Shown: in pieces, positions 45,135-56,220 of the stretch
Layout of the letters: each line of letters opens with the position of its first letter
How positions within the stretch are numbered: position 1 is the first letter of the stretch
Assembly (NCBI RefSeq): GCF_002099425.1
Contig: NW_018344253.1
Location: 868,001-932,000 of the forward strand
Direction of reading: 5' to 3'
DNA length: 64,000 nt
From: Phascolarctos cinereus
Taxonomy: Eukaryota; Chordata; Mammalia; Diprotodontia; Phascolarctidae
The notes under the pieces: model-generated
The model's database searches: none
The model's input: the letters and a program-made list of their open reading frames with translations, nothing else
Told to the model about the DNA's origin: nothing
Translations under genes and position numbers: made by a program

Positions 45135-45325
45135 TTTCCTTCACTCTTTCTTTCTTTCCTTCACTCTTGCTTTCTTTCCTTCACTCCTTCCTTCCTTCCT
45201 TCCTTCCTTCACTCCTTCCTTCCTTCCTTCTTTCTTTCCTTCCTTCCTTCCTTCCTTCCTTCCTTCCTTCCTTCCTTCCTTCCTTCCTTCCTTGCCTTCC
45301 TGCCTTCCTGCCTTCCTTTCTTCTT
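45135..45325. repeat. (TTCC)n microsatellite in L1 3' UTR
   Basis: A long pure CTTC array with CTTCACTC and TTTC interruptions. The lysine/glutamate- and serine/leucine-rich frames on both strands come from it. Confidence 0.95.
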
Positions 45326-45462
45326 TGAGTCTTCTTGCACAAAATAATATGGAAATATTTTTACATGATTGCACATGTATAACCTATATCAGATTGTTTA
45401 CTGTCTCAGGAAGGAGGAGGAAGGAAAGGAAAGAGGGATAGAATTTGGAATTCAAAATTTTC

Positions 45463-46090
45463 AAAAAATATTTCCACATTAGCCATGTTCTGGAATAAGA
45501 ATCAGAACAAAAAAGGAAAATCACAAGAAAGAAAAAAAGTGAAAATAGTATGCTTTGATATGCATTCAGACTCCATAGTTCTTTCTGTGGATGTGGATAG
45601 CATTTTTCATCAGGAGTTTTTTGGAATTGTCTTAGATCATTGTATTGCTGAGAAAAGCCAAGTCTATCAAGGCTGATCATTGCACAATGTGGCTATTACT
45701 ATGTATAATGTTCTCCTGGTTCTGCTCACATCACTCAGCATCAGTTCATGTAAGTCTTTCCAGGTTTTTCTGAAATCTGCCTGCTCATCATTTCTTATAG
45801 CCCAATAGTATTCAATTACATTCATTTACCACAACTTGTTCAGCCACTCCCCAACTGCTGAATATCCCCTCAATTTCTGATTCTTTGCCACCACAAAAAG
45901 AGCTACTATAAATATTTTTGTACATGTGGATCCTTTCCCCTTTTTTATGATCTCTTTGGGATACAGACTTAGTAGTGGTACTACTAGGTCAAAAGGGTAT
46001 GCACAGTTTTATAGGCCTTTGGGCATAGTTCCAAACTGTTTCCAGAATGGTTGGCTCAGTTCACAATTCCACCAACAATGCATTAGTGGG
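45463..46090 (-). mobile_element. L1 3' fragment, antisense, nested
   Basis: 'CACATTAGCCATGTTCTGGA', 'AATGTTCTCCTGGTTCTGCT', 'AATATTTTTGTACATGTGGA' and 'TTTATAGGCCTTTGGGCATA' are reversed L1. It faces the enclosing copy head-on. Confidence 0.85.
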
Positions 46091-46165
46091 ACTCAAAACT
46101 TAAAAAAAACCCAAGAATATTAAAAATTGTTTTTACATGTAATTGGGGGAAAATAAAATATTAAA

Positions 46166-46600
46166 AGAATAAAAAAGATTTTGAATTCTAAATTCTCTCC
46201 CTCTCTCTTTCTCTTCCCTCCTTCTTGAAAAGACAAGCAAGGCAGCTAGGTGGCACAGGGGCAACTAGATGGCCCTGGAGTCAGGAGGACCTGAGTTCAA
46301 ATCTGGCCTCAGACACAAAACACTCACTAGTTGTGTTGACTCTGAGCAAGTCACTTAACCCCAATTGCCCTCACCAAAAAAAAAAAAAAGAGAGAGAGAA
46401 GACAAGCAATTTGATATCAATCATACATGCACAGTCATGTAAAACCTATTTTCATATTAGCCATGTTACAAAAGAAAACAGAAAAACAGACCAAAAAGAA
46501 AAAAGAAAAAGAAAAATTAAGAAAGTTTTAAAAAGTATGCTTCAATCTGCATTCAGACCTCATTAGTTCTTTCTCTAGAGGTAGAAGAAGGATCATTCTT
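46166..46600 (-). mobile_element. HAL1/L1 3' end, antisense, split by a SINE
   Basis: 46166-46240 (AATTCTCTCCCTCTCTC) resumes at 46399 with 'AAGACAAGCAATTTGATATC' and 'ATACATGCACAGTCATGTAA'. Confidence 0.75.
46241..46398 (+). mobile_element. tRNA-related SINE (WSINE1-like)
   Basis: An exact duplication AAGACAAGCAA lies at 46230-46240 and 46399-46409. The head is partly duplicated (GGCAGCTAGGTGGCACAG then GGGCAACTAGATGG). Confidence 0.93.
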
Positions 46601-46604
46601 ATGA

Positions 46605-46715
46605 TGACAGCTCATAGTTTTAGAAAGCTTTATGGTTTGTAAAGCATATTATATCCATAACCTCATTTGACCTTCACAACAACCATCTGAGACAAATGCT
46701 GATCATAGCTGTCCT
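46605..46715 (-). mobile_element. MIR fragment, antisense
   Basis: 'TTTGTAAAGCATATTATATC' and 'CCTCATTTGACCTTCACAAC' mark a partial MIR. Confidence 0.6.
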
Positions 46716-46873
46716 TTGGCTTTATTAGGATCATTCATTCAACTTGTTATTCAACAAGTACTCATGGAATATTTTATTGATCTTTTTAATCTATTAATCT
46801 GATTATCTTTTATTTAGTATTTCTCTCACTTACCAATGAGTCCTCTTCACCATCACCCCATTAGAACCTTCCT

Positions 46874-47697
46874 TGTAACAAACAGAGTCCCAGCTGATGG
46901 AATCCTAATAGAGTTGCCCCCAGCCCCAATAGTCTAACTTCCTTTTAGGCCCCACTGAACAGCAGGCCCACTGCCCCTACCTAGCCACTGCCTCTGGCCC
47001 ACTACCCTAACTTCTTCATATATGCCTCACTGCTCATTAGAACAATAGGTATGTCCATGAACTCATTTTTCTCATAGAAACAGTAGGCGTGTCCATGTGA
47101 TAGGATCCCACTGCCTCTAGCTAGTCACTGCCCCCAGACTCATTCCTCATATTTCCCACAGAAACAGCAAGTGTGTCCATGTACTCAACCACAACCACAT
47201 CCATCTAAGTCCCAGATAGGACCACAATACTCAGCCAATCAGAAAGCAGCACCACCAGAATGCCCAAGTAGGATGTGGACCCCAAAAATAATAGAAGGGG
47301 CTTTCCCTAAGTAGGCACCTGTGCAGTAATAGCAAAAGCTGTCCTTTAGATGAACTTATGATGTAGAGAGGTTTATTATAATATCATTATCATACATACA
47401 TACTCCCCCATGGGTTTTTCTGCATGCATTGTGGGAAATTGCATGTGCAGTTCCACTGAGGCTAGGACCCCTCCCCTATTACCTAATCCCTTAACAAACT
47501 CCTCCTGCCTTTTTGATATTCATAATTTCTGTTATGTAATTGCATCTTTACCCTATAAAAATCTGTCTTGCTTTCACTACAATTGCTGGTTCCTCTTGGA
47601 ACTTAGCCCACTTTATAAGAGGTGTCAATCTCAATAAATGCCTATACTTGGATTAGAGGGGGTCTGACTCTGAGTCCTTTGAGACAGTTCTGCCACA
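46874..47697 (+). mobile_element. Probable LTR, class I-like endogenous retrovirus
   Basis: Promoter layout is visible on the + strand: a CCAAT element (CAGCCAATCAGAAAG, about 47233), a TATA box (CCCTATAAAAATCTG, about 47552) and a poly(A) signal (CAATAAATGCC, about 47632). A 3' end near GCCACAACA is about 60 bp further on. The upstream part contains repeated blocks (CCCACTGCC...TGTCCATG) resembling duplicated U3 enhancers. The left edge (TGTAACAAAC) is a guess and no target-site duplication was confirmed. No internal region is seen. Confidence 0.6.
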
Positions 47698-47929
47698 ACA
47701 CATCATGAAACCGCAACACCAGCCATGTTTCACTTCCCTTCCTCCTCTCCAGCCATTTCCTCCCCCATTTCCTTTCTGATAACCTCAACCTGAGTATCAT
47801 CCCCCTAGCCCCTTCAATTGTGGAATCATGAACTACGATCAAATTATGTCAATCAGCCTACTTGCCAAATGCCCTACTCATCATTCCTAAAACCTGAACC
47901 AAAGTGACTCTGCTTGGTCACCACTCCCC

Positions 47930-48090
47930 TATTGGTGTTGTTTTCTTCCTTAGAATGTAAGCTTCTTGAGGAAAAGGATCATTTTTGCTTTCATTTTTAT
48001 AACACCTTTGGATAGATACAAAAAACATTAAGGAGGGGTCCTTGTCTTGAGGAGCTCATATTCTAAAGAAACAAACTTTAAAGGGAGCAA
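47930..48090 (+). mobile_element. L2/MIR-type 3' end remnants
   Basis: 'GAATGTAAGCTTCTTGAGGA' and 'AAGGAGGGGTCCTTGTCTTG AGGAGC' are old LINE/SINE ends. Confidence 0.5.
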
Positions 48091-48497
48091 GAGCAGTTCA
48101 GTTTTACCAGGAAGAAAACTATGATTTTATATCTATATAGCATTTGCTATACAGTGTAAAATATGTGTGAACACAAAAGATATGCATGTCCATATGGGCT
48201 GTCTAAATACATAGACACAGCTCAGGGGTGGCATGGATAATTATCTTTGGAATCTAGTCCACCCTTCTCAAAGGGAGATGACAATTTCTGCTTTGAGGGA
48301 AACAGAAGAAGAGCTATGACTGGGTATTTGCTCCTTCCCTTGCCTATCTTTAAGAGAAATATCAGACTAAAATTAAATCTATCCTTCCTCTCAAATATTA
48401 GTAAGCTAGGGGTATAAGTCTGGCTCAGAAGCAAAGCTGCTTCTCTGCTTGCACTTACATGGGGAGGGCAGACCTTGTACACCCCAGCTTAGCTCTT

Positions 48498-48672
48498 TCT
48501 CACCAAATGCCGATTATATAAAAGACCATCACAAATAGCAAATAAAGCCATATGTGCAAGCAAACAGAAAATAGAAATCAGAGACTTATGTAAATCAGAC
48601 TATATCAAAGAATATATAAGGGTGAATGAGCTCTTTAGCTGGGAGAAAGATGAGATCTCAGCTCAGACCAAA
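48498..48672. repeat. Dispersed repeat family A, copy 2
   Basis: Counterpart of 14335-14505. The (CT)n array begins about 110 bp to its right. Confidence 0.6.
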
Positions 48673-48780
48673 AGAGAGGGCCCAGTCTCTCCCAAGGAGG
48701 TCCATTCTAGAAGTTTATAAGAAGGTAAACTAGAAATCAGAGATACGTTGAAGGGCCAGTTTCCCTAATATGTCTTGCAG

Positions 48781-48781
<1 letters not shown>

Positions 48782-48851
<70 letters not shown>
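48782..48851. repeat. (CT)n microsatellite, ~35 units
   Basis: An uninterrupted TC array. Arg-Glu and Ser-Leu open frames across it are artefacts. Confidence 0.97.
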
Positions 48852-48854
<3 letters not shown>

Positions 48855-49067
48855 AAAGGCACCCTGGAAACACAGATGTTTCTCTCCCAAAAAGCTCTGC
48901 CACCAATTCCCAAATGAGATTCACAGAGTTGCCTCATGCTCAGCATTTTCCTTGCCAATTTAGAATCACATGTCCTTTCTGTCTACAAAGTCACATGCAA
49001 AAAAGACTCAGGCTTGGTTGGAAGCCTACTTACAACTATTTGCAAGCCATGTGCACATGGCAAGCTA

Positions 49068-49355
49068 GTGTTGTGGGGGGTACTAAGAAAAGCATTACTC
49101 TTTAAATCAGAAATCCTGAGTTCAAATCTCTGCTCTAACAATGATTAGCTACAAGTCTTGACAAATCACTCACCCTCTCCGTAATTCACTTTTCTCATGA
49201 GTAAAATAGAGATACAAGAGACCATGGTGGGTAGTGGCTAAAGGGACTGCCTCTGTGACAGGAAGACCTAGCTTCAAGCTCTGTCTCAGACACATATTGA
49301 CTACCTGAGTCTGGGTAGCTTAATTTAACCTCTAGCACCACTCAGGCAACACTCT
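49068..49355 (+). mobile_element. Two old SINEs (MIR-type, then CORE-SINE-like)
   Basis: 49068-49215 has 'TCCTGAGTTCAAATCTCTGC' and 'TTGACAAATCACTCACCC'. 49220-49355 has 'GGTGGGTAGTGGCTAAAGGG' and 'CTGTCTCAGACACATATTGA'. Confidence 0.6.
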
Positions 49356-49619
49356 AAGACTAGATTGCAGGGAAGATGCTTTTGTAAAAGGAGCTCTTCA
49401 CTGAAAGCTCCCTATATCAATTAAATCACAGATCAGGTTTAAAAAATCAGAATAACAGTATATATCACTTCACAGGGTTATCAAAAGAAAATTACTTAAA
49501 TCTCCATTTAAGTTATGCCTTTTCTTAGAGCCTCCCAACAGCATTCAGAGGTGGGCAGGAATTCTATATTGGTCCAAATTTCAGTTCCACTTGCCCCTCA
49601 AATCTGGATTGGACAAAAC

Positions 49620-50120
49620 CTGAGGAAGGTAGCAAAGAAAACCCTGGAAACTAAGAGAGTGCCTACCTATTGGGGAATGGCTAGACAAATTATGGTATAT
49701 GAATAAAAGGAAATATTATTGTACCATTTAAGATGATGAAGTGGACATTTTCGGAAGAAGGTCAAAACATCCTTGTGAACTGATATGTAGTGAACCGAGA
49801 AGAACTAGGAGAACAATGTATACAATGATAACAATATGATAAAGAAAAAACAATTTTGAAAGATTTAAGAACTCTGATTAATATAATGACAATGATTCTA
49901 GAGAACTGAAAATGAAGTATGCAACTCATCTTCTGATAGAAAGATGATGGATTCAGGGTACAGAATAAGATTTTTTTTCTGACATAACTACTGTGGGAAT
50001 TTTTTCCTTTGACTCCATATTTGTTATAAAGATTTTCTTTTTTTTTTAATTGTTCAGTTGGGGGTAGGAGTATAAAGGAGAGAAAAGAAATGCTTATTAA
50101 TCAGAAATAATAAAATTAAA
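49620..50120 (+). mobile_element. Older L1 3' end
   Basis: 'CCTATTGGGGAATGGCTAGA', 'GTGAACCGAGAAGAACTAGG' and 'CTTCTGATAGAAAGATGATG' match the older L1 3' UTR type also seen at 33300-33715. Confidence 0.75.
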
Positions 50121-50129
50121 CTGTAGTGA

Positions 50130-51420
50130 GGGGAAAAGAAACACTAAACACCACCACCAACAACATAAAAAACCTGAGCGTGGCCTGGAAGCCTTACAGA
50201 TACAGCTTAAATCTGTAGGGTCCATCCAGCGTAGCAACAGCCAACACAACCGCCTCTTCTCACTCCCCACCCCACTCCGCCCCACCCCCACCCCAACTCC
50301 CAGGCCCAGGCTTCTTTTGCTACAAGTGAAAGGAGGCAGAAAGGTAGGCTATCGACCATAGCCAGAATCCCTGCCCCAACACTTTGGAGTTAGGGACCTT
50401 CCTGCAAATTCCATCTGCTCCTACTAAGCATTCCTGAGTGTGGAGAAAACAGCTAGAAAAGAAAGGGGACTCTTGGGAGTCCTTTTCCTCCTAGTGTCTG
50501 GACTTGGTCTGGAAGCTAAGACTCACTTTCTACTTGATCCCTAGATGACCCCTGGTGATGAGTCACAACTTTAAAGGTAGCATTCTGTGAAACTCACTGT
50601 CCCCAAGCCACTAGAAAAGTTAAGACGTGGAAGAGGAAGGCCCAGTCCTCTTGGGTTGATCCACTCCACAGAGAATCAGGTTAAGATTGCAAACATTTTT
50701 TTTTCTACCTCACCTCACACCAGGAAGATGAACTCTGGAGGAACTGTGTGTAAGGAATTTTTGCAAGTCAGATCCTATTCCTCCTCAATCCTCTCCCTCC
50801 CTCCCATCTCCTCCTCCCCTTTCCCATGCCCAACTATCTCCCTCCCCAACCAAGTAACTTACATTCTATTCTTAGACCAACGCTTTATCCTGATTCCTGA
50901 TATTCGAGGCAATGTGGTACAATAAAATGAGCACTGGATTTGGAAACAGAGGGTTTAGGTTTAAAGATCCCCAGGGATCTTGGAATCTTGTGATTTGACT
51001 TCTCTGGAACTCAGATTGAGGGGCTGTCTTAAGAATGGGATGAAGAGGGGCCAGGTAAGAGTGTGAGCATCCTCAGCCCTTAAAAAAAAAACACCTTTGG
51101 AACTTCTACACTCATCTCCAGGACTGGCATGGTGGGGAACTTTGAACTGGCTTAGGTGATGGGAGAAAGTCTCCAGGGAGCCTGGATCCCAGCCCAAGCT
51201 GGTTGGGGAGGGTGGTGGGGGAAAGTGAGGTAGAGGTAAGTGTTGGGGGCAGAATGGGGAAGTCCGAACTTTGCATGTGTTCCAAACACGAGATATCTGC
51301 TGAGTTCTGGGTGGAGGTGGCTGGGTGAATGTGGAGCTGGGTGGGAGGATGCTATAGCACTGAAGGGAAGGGGGAAGGGTGGGAAGCAGCCATCTGTTCT
51401 CTCTGGCTTCCTGCCAGGTA
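50130..51420. other. No gene recognised
   Basis: Mostly unique GC-moderate sequence with a MIR-like start at about 50915. Frames on both strands (for example 50587-50925 and 51152-51439) show no family signature or splice structure. Confidence 0.5.
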
Positions 51421-51424
51421 TTGG

Positions 51425-51605
51425 GGTCATCAGAGACATGGAAAGATCTTAGATTTAGGTCATGTGGTCTAACCCCTTAATTTTTCAAATGAGAAAGCTA
51501 AGATCCAGAGAAACCTGCTCAAGGTCACACAGAAGTAAGTGGCAGAGCTAGAGCTGAAAGTCAGGCCCTGTGATTCCAGAATTAGCTCTTTCCACTGTGC
51601 CCCAC
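51425..51605 (-). mobile_element. MIR/CR1-type composite, antisense
   Basis: 'GGTCATGTGGTCTAACCCCT', 'GCTCAAGGTCACACAGAAG' and 'GTCAGGCCCTGTGATTCCAG'. Confidence 0.65.
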
Positions 51606-51911
51606 TCCTCAGAAATAAGGAGAGAACTAGTAAGGCATAATACCATCTTTACACTTACTTTGGATGGTCAAGGGATGCAGTGGACTCACCTGGCCCACTG
51701 AGTGCAAGGTATCATCGTGGTATTTGACCCTGGACAAGTTTCTTAACCTCTGTGTGCCTCAGGCAATTCTCTAGATCAGAAGTCCTCAAAATTAGGTCAC
51801 CAGGGGGGTCCCTGAGACCCTTTCAGGGATCCTTGAAGCTAACAATACTAAGAGGTCTGGATGTCTAATAACATGCTAAATATGAACAGACATGGCACAA
51901 TAGCCCTTGAT

Positions 51912-52105
51912 TGGTGTCCTGTCGTTTTAGCCATGTCTGACTCTTTGTGGCCCCATTGGGGTTTTCTTGGTGAAGATACTGCCATTTCCTTCTCCAATTC
52001 ACTTTACAGATGAAGAAACTGAGGCAAAGAAGGTTAAGTGACTTGCCCAGGGTCACATAGCTAGTAAGTATCTGAGGCTGGATTCGAACTCAGGAAGATG
52101 AGTCC
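51912..52105 (-). mobile_element. MAR1-type SINE, antisense, 5' incomplete
   Basis: 'GCCATGTCTGACTCTTTGTG', 'TTGGGGTTTTCTTGGTGAAG' and 'GGATTCGAACTCAGGAAGAT'. The SINE head is missing. Confidence 0.85.
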
Positions 52106-52114
52106 ATAATTTTT

Positions 52115-52305
52115 AAGATTGCAAAGGGACTATGGAAATGTTTTGCATGACTGCACATGTATAACCTATATAAAATTGTTTGCTTGGCTTCTCAATGAAG
52201 AGGGAGGAGAGTGAGAGAGAGAATCTGGAACTCAAAAAATTTTTTTAAATGAATGTTGAAAGTTTTTATATGTAATTGGGGAAAAAATAAAATATTAAAA
52301 GAACG
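52115..52305 (+). mobile_element. HAL1/L1 3' end
   Basis: 'TGCATGACTGCACATGTATA', 'CTTCTCAATGAAGAGGGAGG' and 'TATATGTAATTGGGGAAAAA' match the end of the HAL1 at 19680-19850. Confidence 0.8.
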
Positions 52306-52523
52306 TAAAGGGGCCCTGAGACCAAAAAATTTGAAAATGGCAACTTTAGGTCTTACCAAATAAGTTATAGACAAGGGTTGTGAAGGTGGAAAGAGCTCCA
52401 TACCAGGAATTCCCTACACTGAAGAAATCACAGATCCTTCAAATAAGGCCAGTGTGACAAGAGGCTTACATCTTAATATGTGGATACAACTTGTATACAA
52501 ATAACTTTGATACATTGTAGACT

Positions 52524-52726
52524 GCATGGGTGGGAAACCTGCAGCTTCGAGGCCCCATGTGGCCTTCTAGGTCCTTGGGTGAGGCCTTTGATTAAGTCTA
52601 AATTCTACAGAACAAATCCTTTTATTAAGGGGATTTGATCTGTAAAGCTTGGATTCAGTCAAAGGGCTGCACTTGAGGACCTAAAGGGTCACATGTGGCC
52701 TCCAGGCTGAAGACTCCCCACCCCTG
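52524..52726. mobile_element. hAT-type MITE
   Basis: A 203-bp element whose left end CATGGGTGGGAAACCTGCAG and reversed right end CAGGGGTGGGGAGTCTTCAG are inverted repeats. Flanks GTAGACTG and TTAGAATA may be a diverged 8-bp duplication. The ends resemble Charlie/MER5-type hAT elements. Non-autonomous. Confidence 0.7.
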
Positions 52727-52838
52727 TTAGAATATGAAAAGGACAAAGTGCCCTAGAAAAATTGGAGGAGGGTAATAGTTTTAAAAAGTATCAAGAATAG
52801 CTCCCATTTCTATCCTGCTTTAAGATTTACAAAGTCCT

Positions 52839-52988
52839 GGGGCAGCTAGGTGGCACAGTGGACAAAGCACTGGCCCTGAAGTTGTGTTCAAATGTGACCT
52901 CAGACCAAATAATTGACATTTACTAGCTGTGTGACCCTGGGCAAGTCACTTAACCCCAATTGCCTAAAAAAAAAAAGAATAAAAAATA
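52839..52988 (+). mobile_element. tRNA-related SINE (WSINE1-like)
   Basis: An exact 17-bp duplication AAGATTTACAAAGTCCT lies at 52822-52838 and 52989-53005. The head is GGGCAGCTAGGTGGCACAG and there is an A-rich tail. Confidence 0.95.
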
Positions 52989-53068
52989 AAGATTTACAAA
53001 GTCCTTTCCTCAAAACAACTCTGTGAGGCAGGAAGTATAAATACGAACATCCCTATTTCACAAATAGG

Positions 53069-53318
53069 GACCACTGGGTGGCACAGTGGATATAACGCTG
53101 GGCCTGGAGTCATGAAGACTCATTTTTCTGAGTTGAAATCTGGCCTCAGACACTCACTAGCTGTGTGACTCTGGGCAGGTCACTTCACCCTGTTTGCCTC
53201 AGTTTCCTCATCTGTAAAATGAGCTAGAGAAGGAAATGGCAAATCACCCCAGTATCTTTGCCAAGAAAACCCCAAATGAAGTCACGAAGAATCAGACATG
53301 ACTGAACAACAACAAATT
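53069..53318 (+). mobile_element. MAR1-type SINE, full length, inside a MIR
   Basis: It ends with the RTE-like module 'AAGTCACGAAGAATCAGACA' then TGACTGAACAACAAC. The neighbouring bases 'CCCTATTTCACAAATAG' and 'TAAATGATGGAATTGAGACT' are two halves of an antisense MIR. Confidence 0.88.
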
Positions 53319-53439
53319 TTATAAATGATGGAATTGAGACTCAGAGATCAGTGAAGTAACCCTAATACTAATGGGAAGGGTCTCATAGCATCTTTCAAAC
53401 AAATAAAAGTTTTTTAAATGTGATAATTTTTTAAAAATT

Positions 53440-54160
53440 ACATGTAATCTGTGTTTCAGTGTCATTTAAAGACAACCTCTCCATTTTATAGCAGAAGAGA
53501 TTGAAGCTTAGGAAGATAAATAGGCTTGTCTATGATCTTGAAGCTAATAGTAAATGACAGGAACGACTACCTCCTATGAATGGGGGTATGCCTTATTTAT
53601 CTCTTATAAGTGCAAAGAACAAATATGACGGTTGAATGAATGGTATGAAATCTGAGGCTCTGACAGGTGAAGTAATCCACCCAAGGCCACAGAGCTAGTT
53701 AGTGGTAATCGAACTTGAAATGAAAAGACTGATGCCCAGTTCTGACACTAAGCCTTTGCTACGTCACTTAACCTTCCCAGTTTCACTTTCATCTGTAAAA
53801 TGGGGGTAACAATATCTACAGTACTTGAATCATAAACTTTAAAGTGTCATATCTGTGCAAGCTGTTGTTACTATTATTTCCACTAAACTGAAGAACTTCC
53901 AGATGGGGAAGACTGTGACCTAGGAGAGAGTTGGATATCTCTTTTGGAACAGGATCCATCCCTTTGCTTCTAGTCAGTTTGGGGTGGAGGATGTGGTGGA
54001 CTTGAATTGGGGGTGTGTGCTCGGTTTGAATTCCACATCTGGCACTTACTAGAGTACAACCATAAGCAAGTAATTTAACCTCTTTGAATCTTAATCTCCT
54101 CATTCACAAAATGGAGTACACCTCATCTCATGAGGTTGTTGTGAACAATTTCTTCTCCTT
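53440..54160. mobile_element. Several old MIR fragments
   Basis: MIR landmarks recur in both orientations: 'CCAAGGCCACAGAGCTAGTT' near 53680, 'ATCTGTAAAATGGGGGTAAC' near 53790, and 'CTTAATCTCCTCATTCACAA' near 54090. No gene is seen. Confidence 0.5.
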
Positions 54161-54295
54161 CCCTACTCTGCATGTCATAACCGTATGACATCATTTTCCA
54201 TTCTCTCCCCGCTTTTTCATGGTAGTCCTTCTTGCCAGCTACTCTACATATGCCCGTTAATCTCATCCATCCCTGCCTTCTCCAGCAGAATTCAG

Positions 54296-54537
54296 TCATT
54301 TATTTTCAGTCATGTCTAACTCTCCATGATCCCATTTGGGGTTTTCTTGGCAAGAATACTAGAGTGACTTGCCATTTCTTTCTCCAGCTCATTTCACAGA
54401 TGAGGAAACTGAGGCCAACAGGGTAAAATGACTTGCCCAGGGTCACACAGTTAGTAAGTGTCTCAGGCCAGATTTAAACTCAGGAAGATGAGTTTTCTAG
54501 ACTCTAGAGTCTACCCACTGGTCCACCTAACTGCTCC
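54296..54537 (-). mobile_element. MAR1-type SINE, antisense
   Basis: 'TTTGGGGTTTTCTTGGCAAG' and the end CCACCTAACTGCTCC. The flanks CAGCAGAAT and CAACAGAAT are a near-perfect duplication. Confidence 0.88.
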
Positions 54538-55137
54538 TTCAACAGAATGCCCCCACAATAATCTCCCTAGTGTTCAATCTCTCCCTATCTACTGGTTTCT
54601 TCCCTGCTGCTTACAAATATGTTCAATCCTCTCCCATCCTTAAAACACTTTAGCTAAACCCAAACATTCCCTCTAGGTGTTATACCATATCTCTCCTCCT
54701 TTTCTCAGCCAAACTCCTAGAAAAAGCAGTCTGTACTCACTGTCTCCACTCTTTGCCCTCTTTTCCCCCTCATCATTATACTGAAACTCTTCTCCTCAAA
54801 GCACCCAATGACTCAGGCTAACACGTACATATGTAGCAATATTAATAAATTACCAAATTTCCATCCTCATCCTTGACCTCTCTTGCAGCATCTGACACTG
54901 ACCATCCCCACCACCTAGACACTCTTTCCTATCTGGGATCCTGTGACACTGCTTCCTCTTAGTTCTCTCCTGACTCTCTCTAGCTCCTTTGCTGGATTAT
55001 CATACATATCCTGCCTCCTAACTCTGTGTTGCCCAAGTCTCCGCTCTGGCTCCTCTCTCTCTACACTCTTCTCACTTAGTGACTTTGTCAGTTTCAGTAG
55101 GTTTATTCTAGGTGGATGACTCTCAGAGCTCCTGAGC

Positions 55138-55530
55138 CATTCAATAAATCAATCAACAAACATTTATTAAATGTTTACTATGTGCCAGGCACTGTATTAA
55201 TCTCTGAGGATATAAAGAAAGGCAAAAACACAAAAACAGGCCCTTTCCTCAAGGAGCTTAAATATTAATGGGAAGGGAACAAGTATTTATTAAATACTTT
55301 CCATGTGCCAAGTACTACATTAAGTGCTTTACAGATATTATCCCATTTTATCCTTGCAACAACCCTGGGAGGTAGGTGCTATTATTATCCTCATTTTTCA
55401 GTTGAATAAACTGAGGCAAACAGAGGTTAAGTGATTTGCCCAGGGTCATACTGTTAGTAAGTGTCTGAGGTCAAATTTGAACTCAGGTCCTCCTAACTCC
55501 AGGCCCAGTGCTCCATACACCATGCATTCT
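55138..55530 (-). mobile_element. MIR/L2 module followed by antisense MIR
   Basis: 'CAAACATTTATTAAATGTTT' with 'CTATGTGCCAGGCACTGTAT', then a nearly complete antisense MIR from about 55270 ('CCTTGCAACAACCCTGGGAG', 'GCCCAGGGTCATACTGTTAG'). Confidence 0.8.
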
Positions 55531-55682
55531 AAGAGATGGAATATGTAAATAAGTAGTGTAACATGGGATAGATATAGAGTAGAAGAAGGGTAATCTTATG
55601 GGGAAATCTCAAGTAACTGGGGATAGGAGGGACTGGGAAAGCCTTCTGTAGAAGGTAGCATTTGAGCTGAGTCACACACTGC

Positions 55683-56220
55683 TGTGACAATTGAAAAGTT
55701 GAAGAGACATAGTTTCTGGGTAATTAATCATTTTATTAATAATGCTAGCATTTTATCAATAAAAGGATTAGTAACACTCTTGAATGCCAAAGACCAAGCA
55801 TGGTGGTGGGCTCATACTTTATATGCTCTTGGAAGAGTAGCTGTTCCTGAGGGTGGCAATCAACTCTGACTGGTTAAAATTAATGAGAAAATGAATAATA
55901 TAATGAGAGGTGGGCTTATTGCAATGAGGGTCCTGAGACACTGAGCACCCAAATCTTGGTCAGAGAGATTTGTAAATTTCCATATCACTGGTTCTGACAA
56001 AAGGGAGAATCCCCACTTTCCCAGACCTGTCTGAATAAACACAACGAGCAGGAATCCACCTATTTGCCTAAACTTAGAATTTCTTTACTGTCTTTGACTA
56101 GATCTTTGCCTGGGTAAGTCTCTGAACAAGATTTCCCACACTGGTTGATATCTGGATGGGGAAGTATAAAAGGGGAAAAACCTTGGTCCTAATTCAATAA
56201 TGTTATTAAATACAAGAGAG
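55683..56220 (-). mobile_element. Probable LTR fragment, antisense
   Basis: Read on the - strand it ends CAATTGTCACA, with AATAAA about 60 bp before that end and a TATA-like CATATAAAGTATG about 75 bp further upstream. It is AT-rich and non-coding, and interrupts the L2. The far edge and target-site duplication are not resolved, so the family is open. Confidence 0.5.

Larger units (their letters stand above)
44679..46165 (+). mobile_element. L1 3' end containing an inverted L1
   Basis: 44679-45462 encodes the L1 ORF2 end ('TGTGCATACCCTTTGATCCA', 'GATGCCCATCAATTGGGGAA') and 3' UTR. Its terminus resumes at about 46091 with 'AAAATTGTTTTTACATGTAA' and an A-rich tail. Confidence 0.75.

Noticed and set aside
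45107-45374. Long Ser/Leu/Pro or Lys/Glu frames
   Set aside because: They are translations of the (TTCC)n array on either strand.
48730-49105. Arg-Glu and Ser-Leu repeat proteins
   Set aside because: They are translations of the (CT)n microsatellite.
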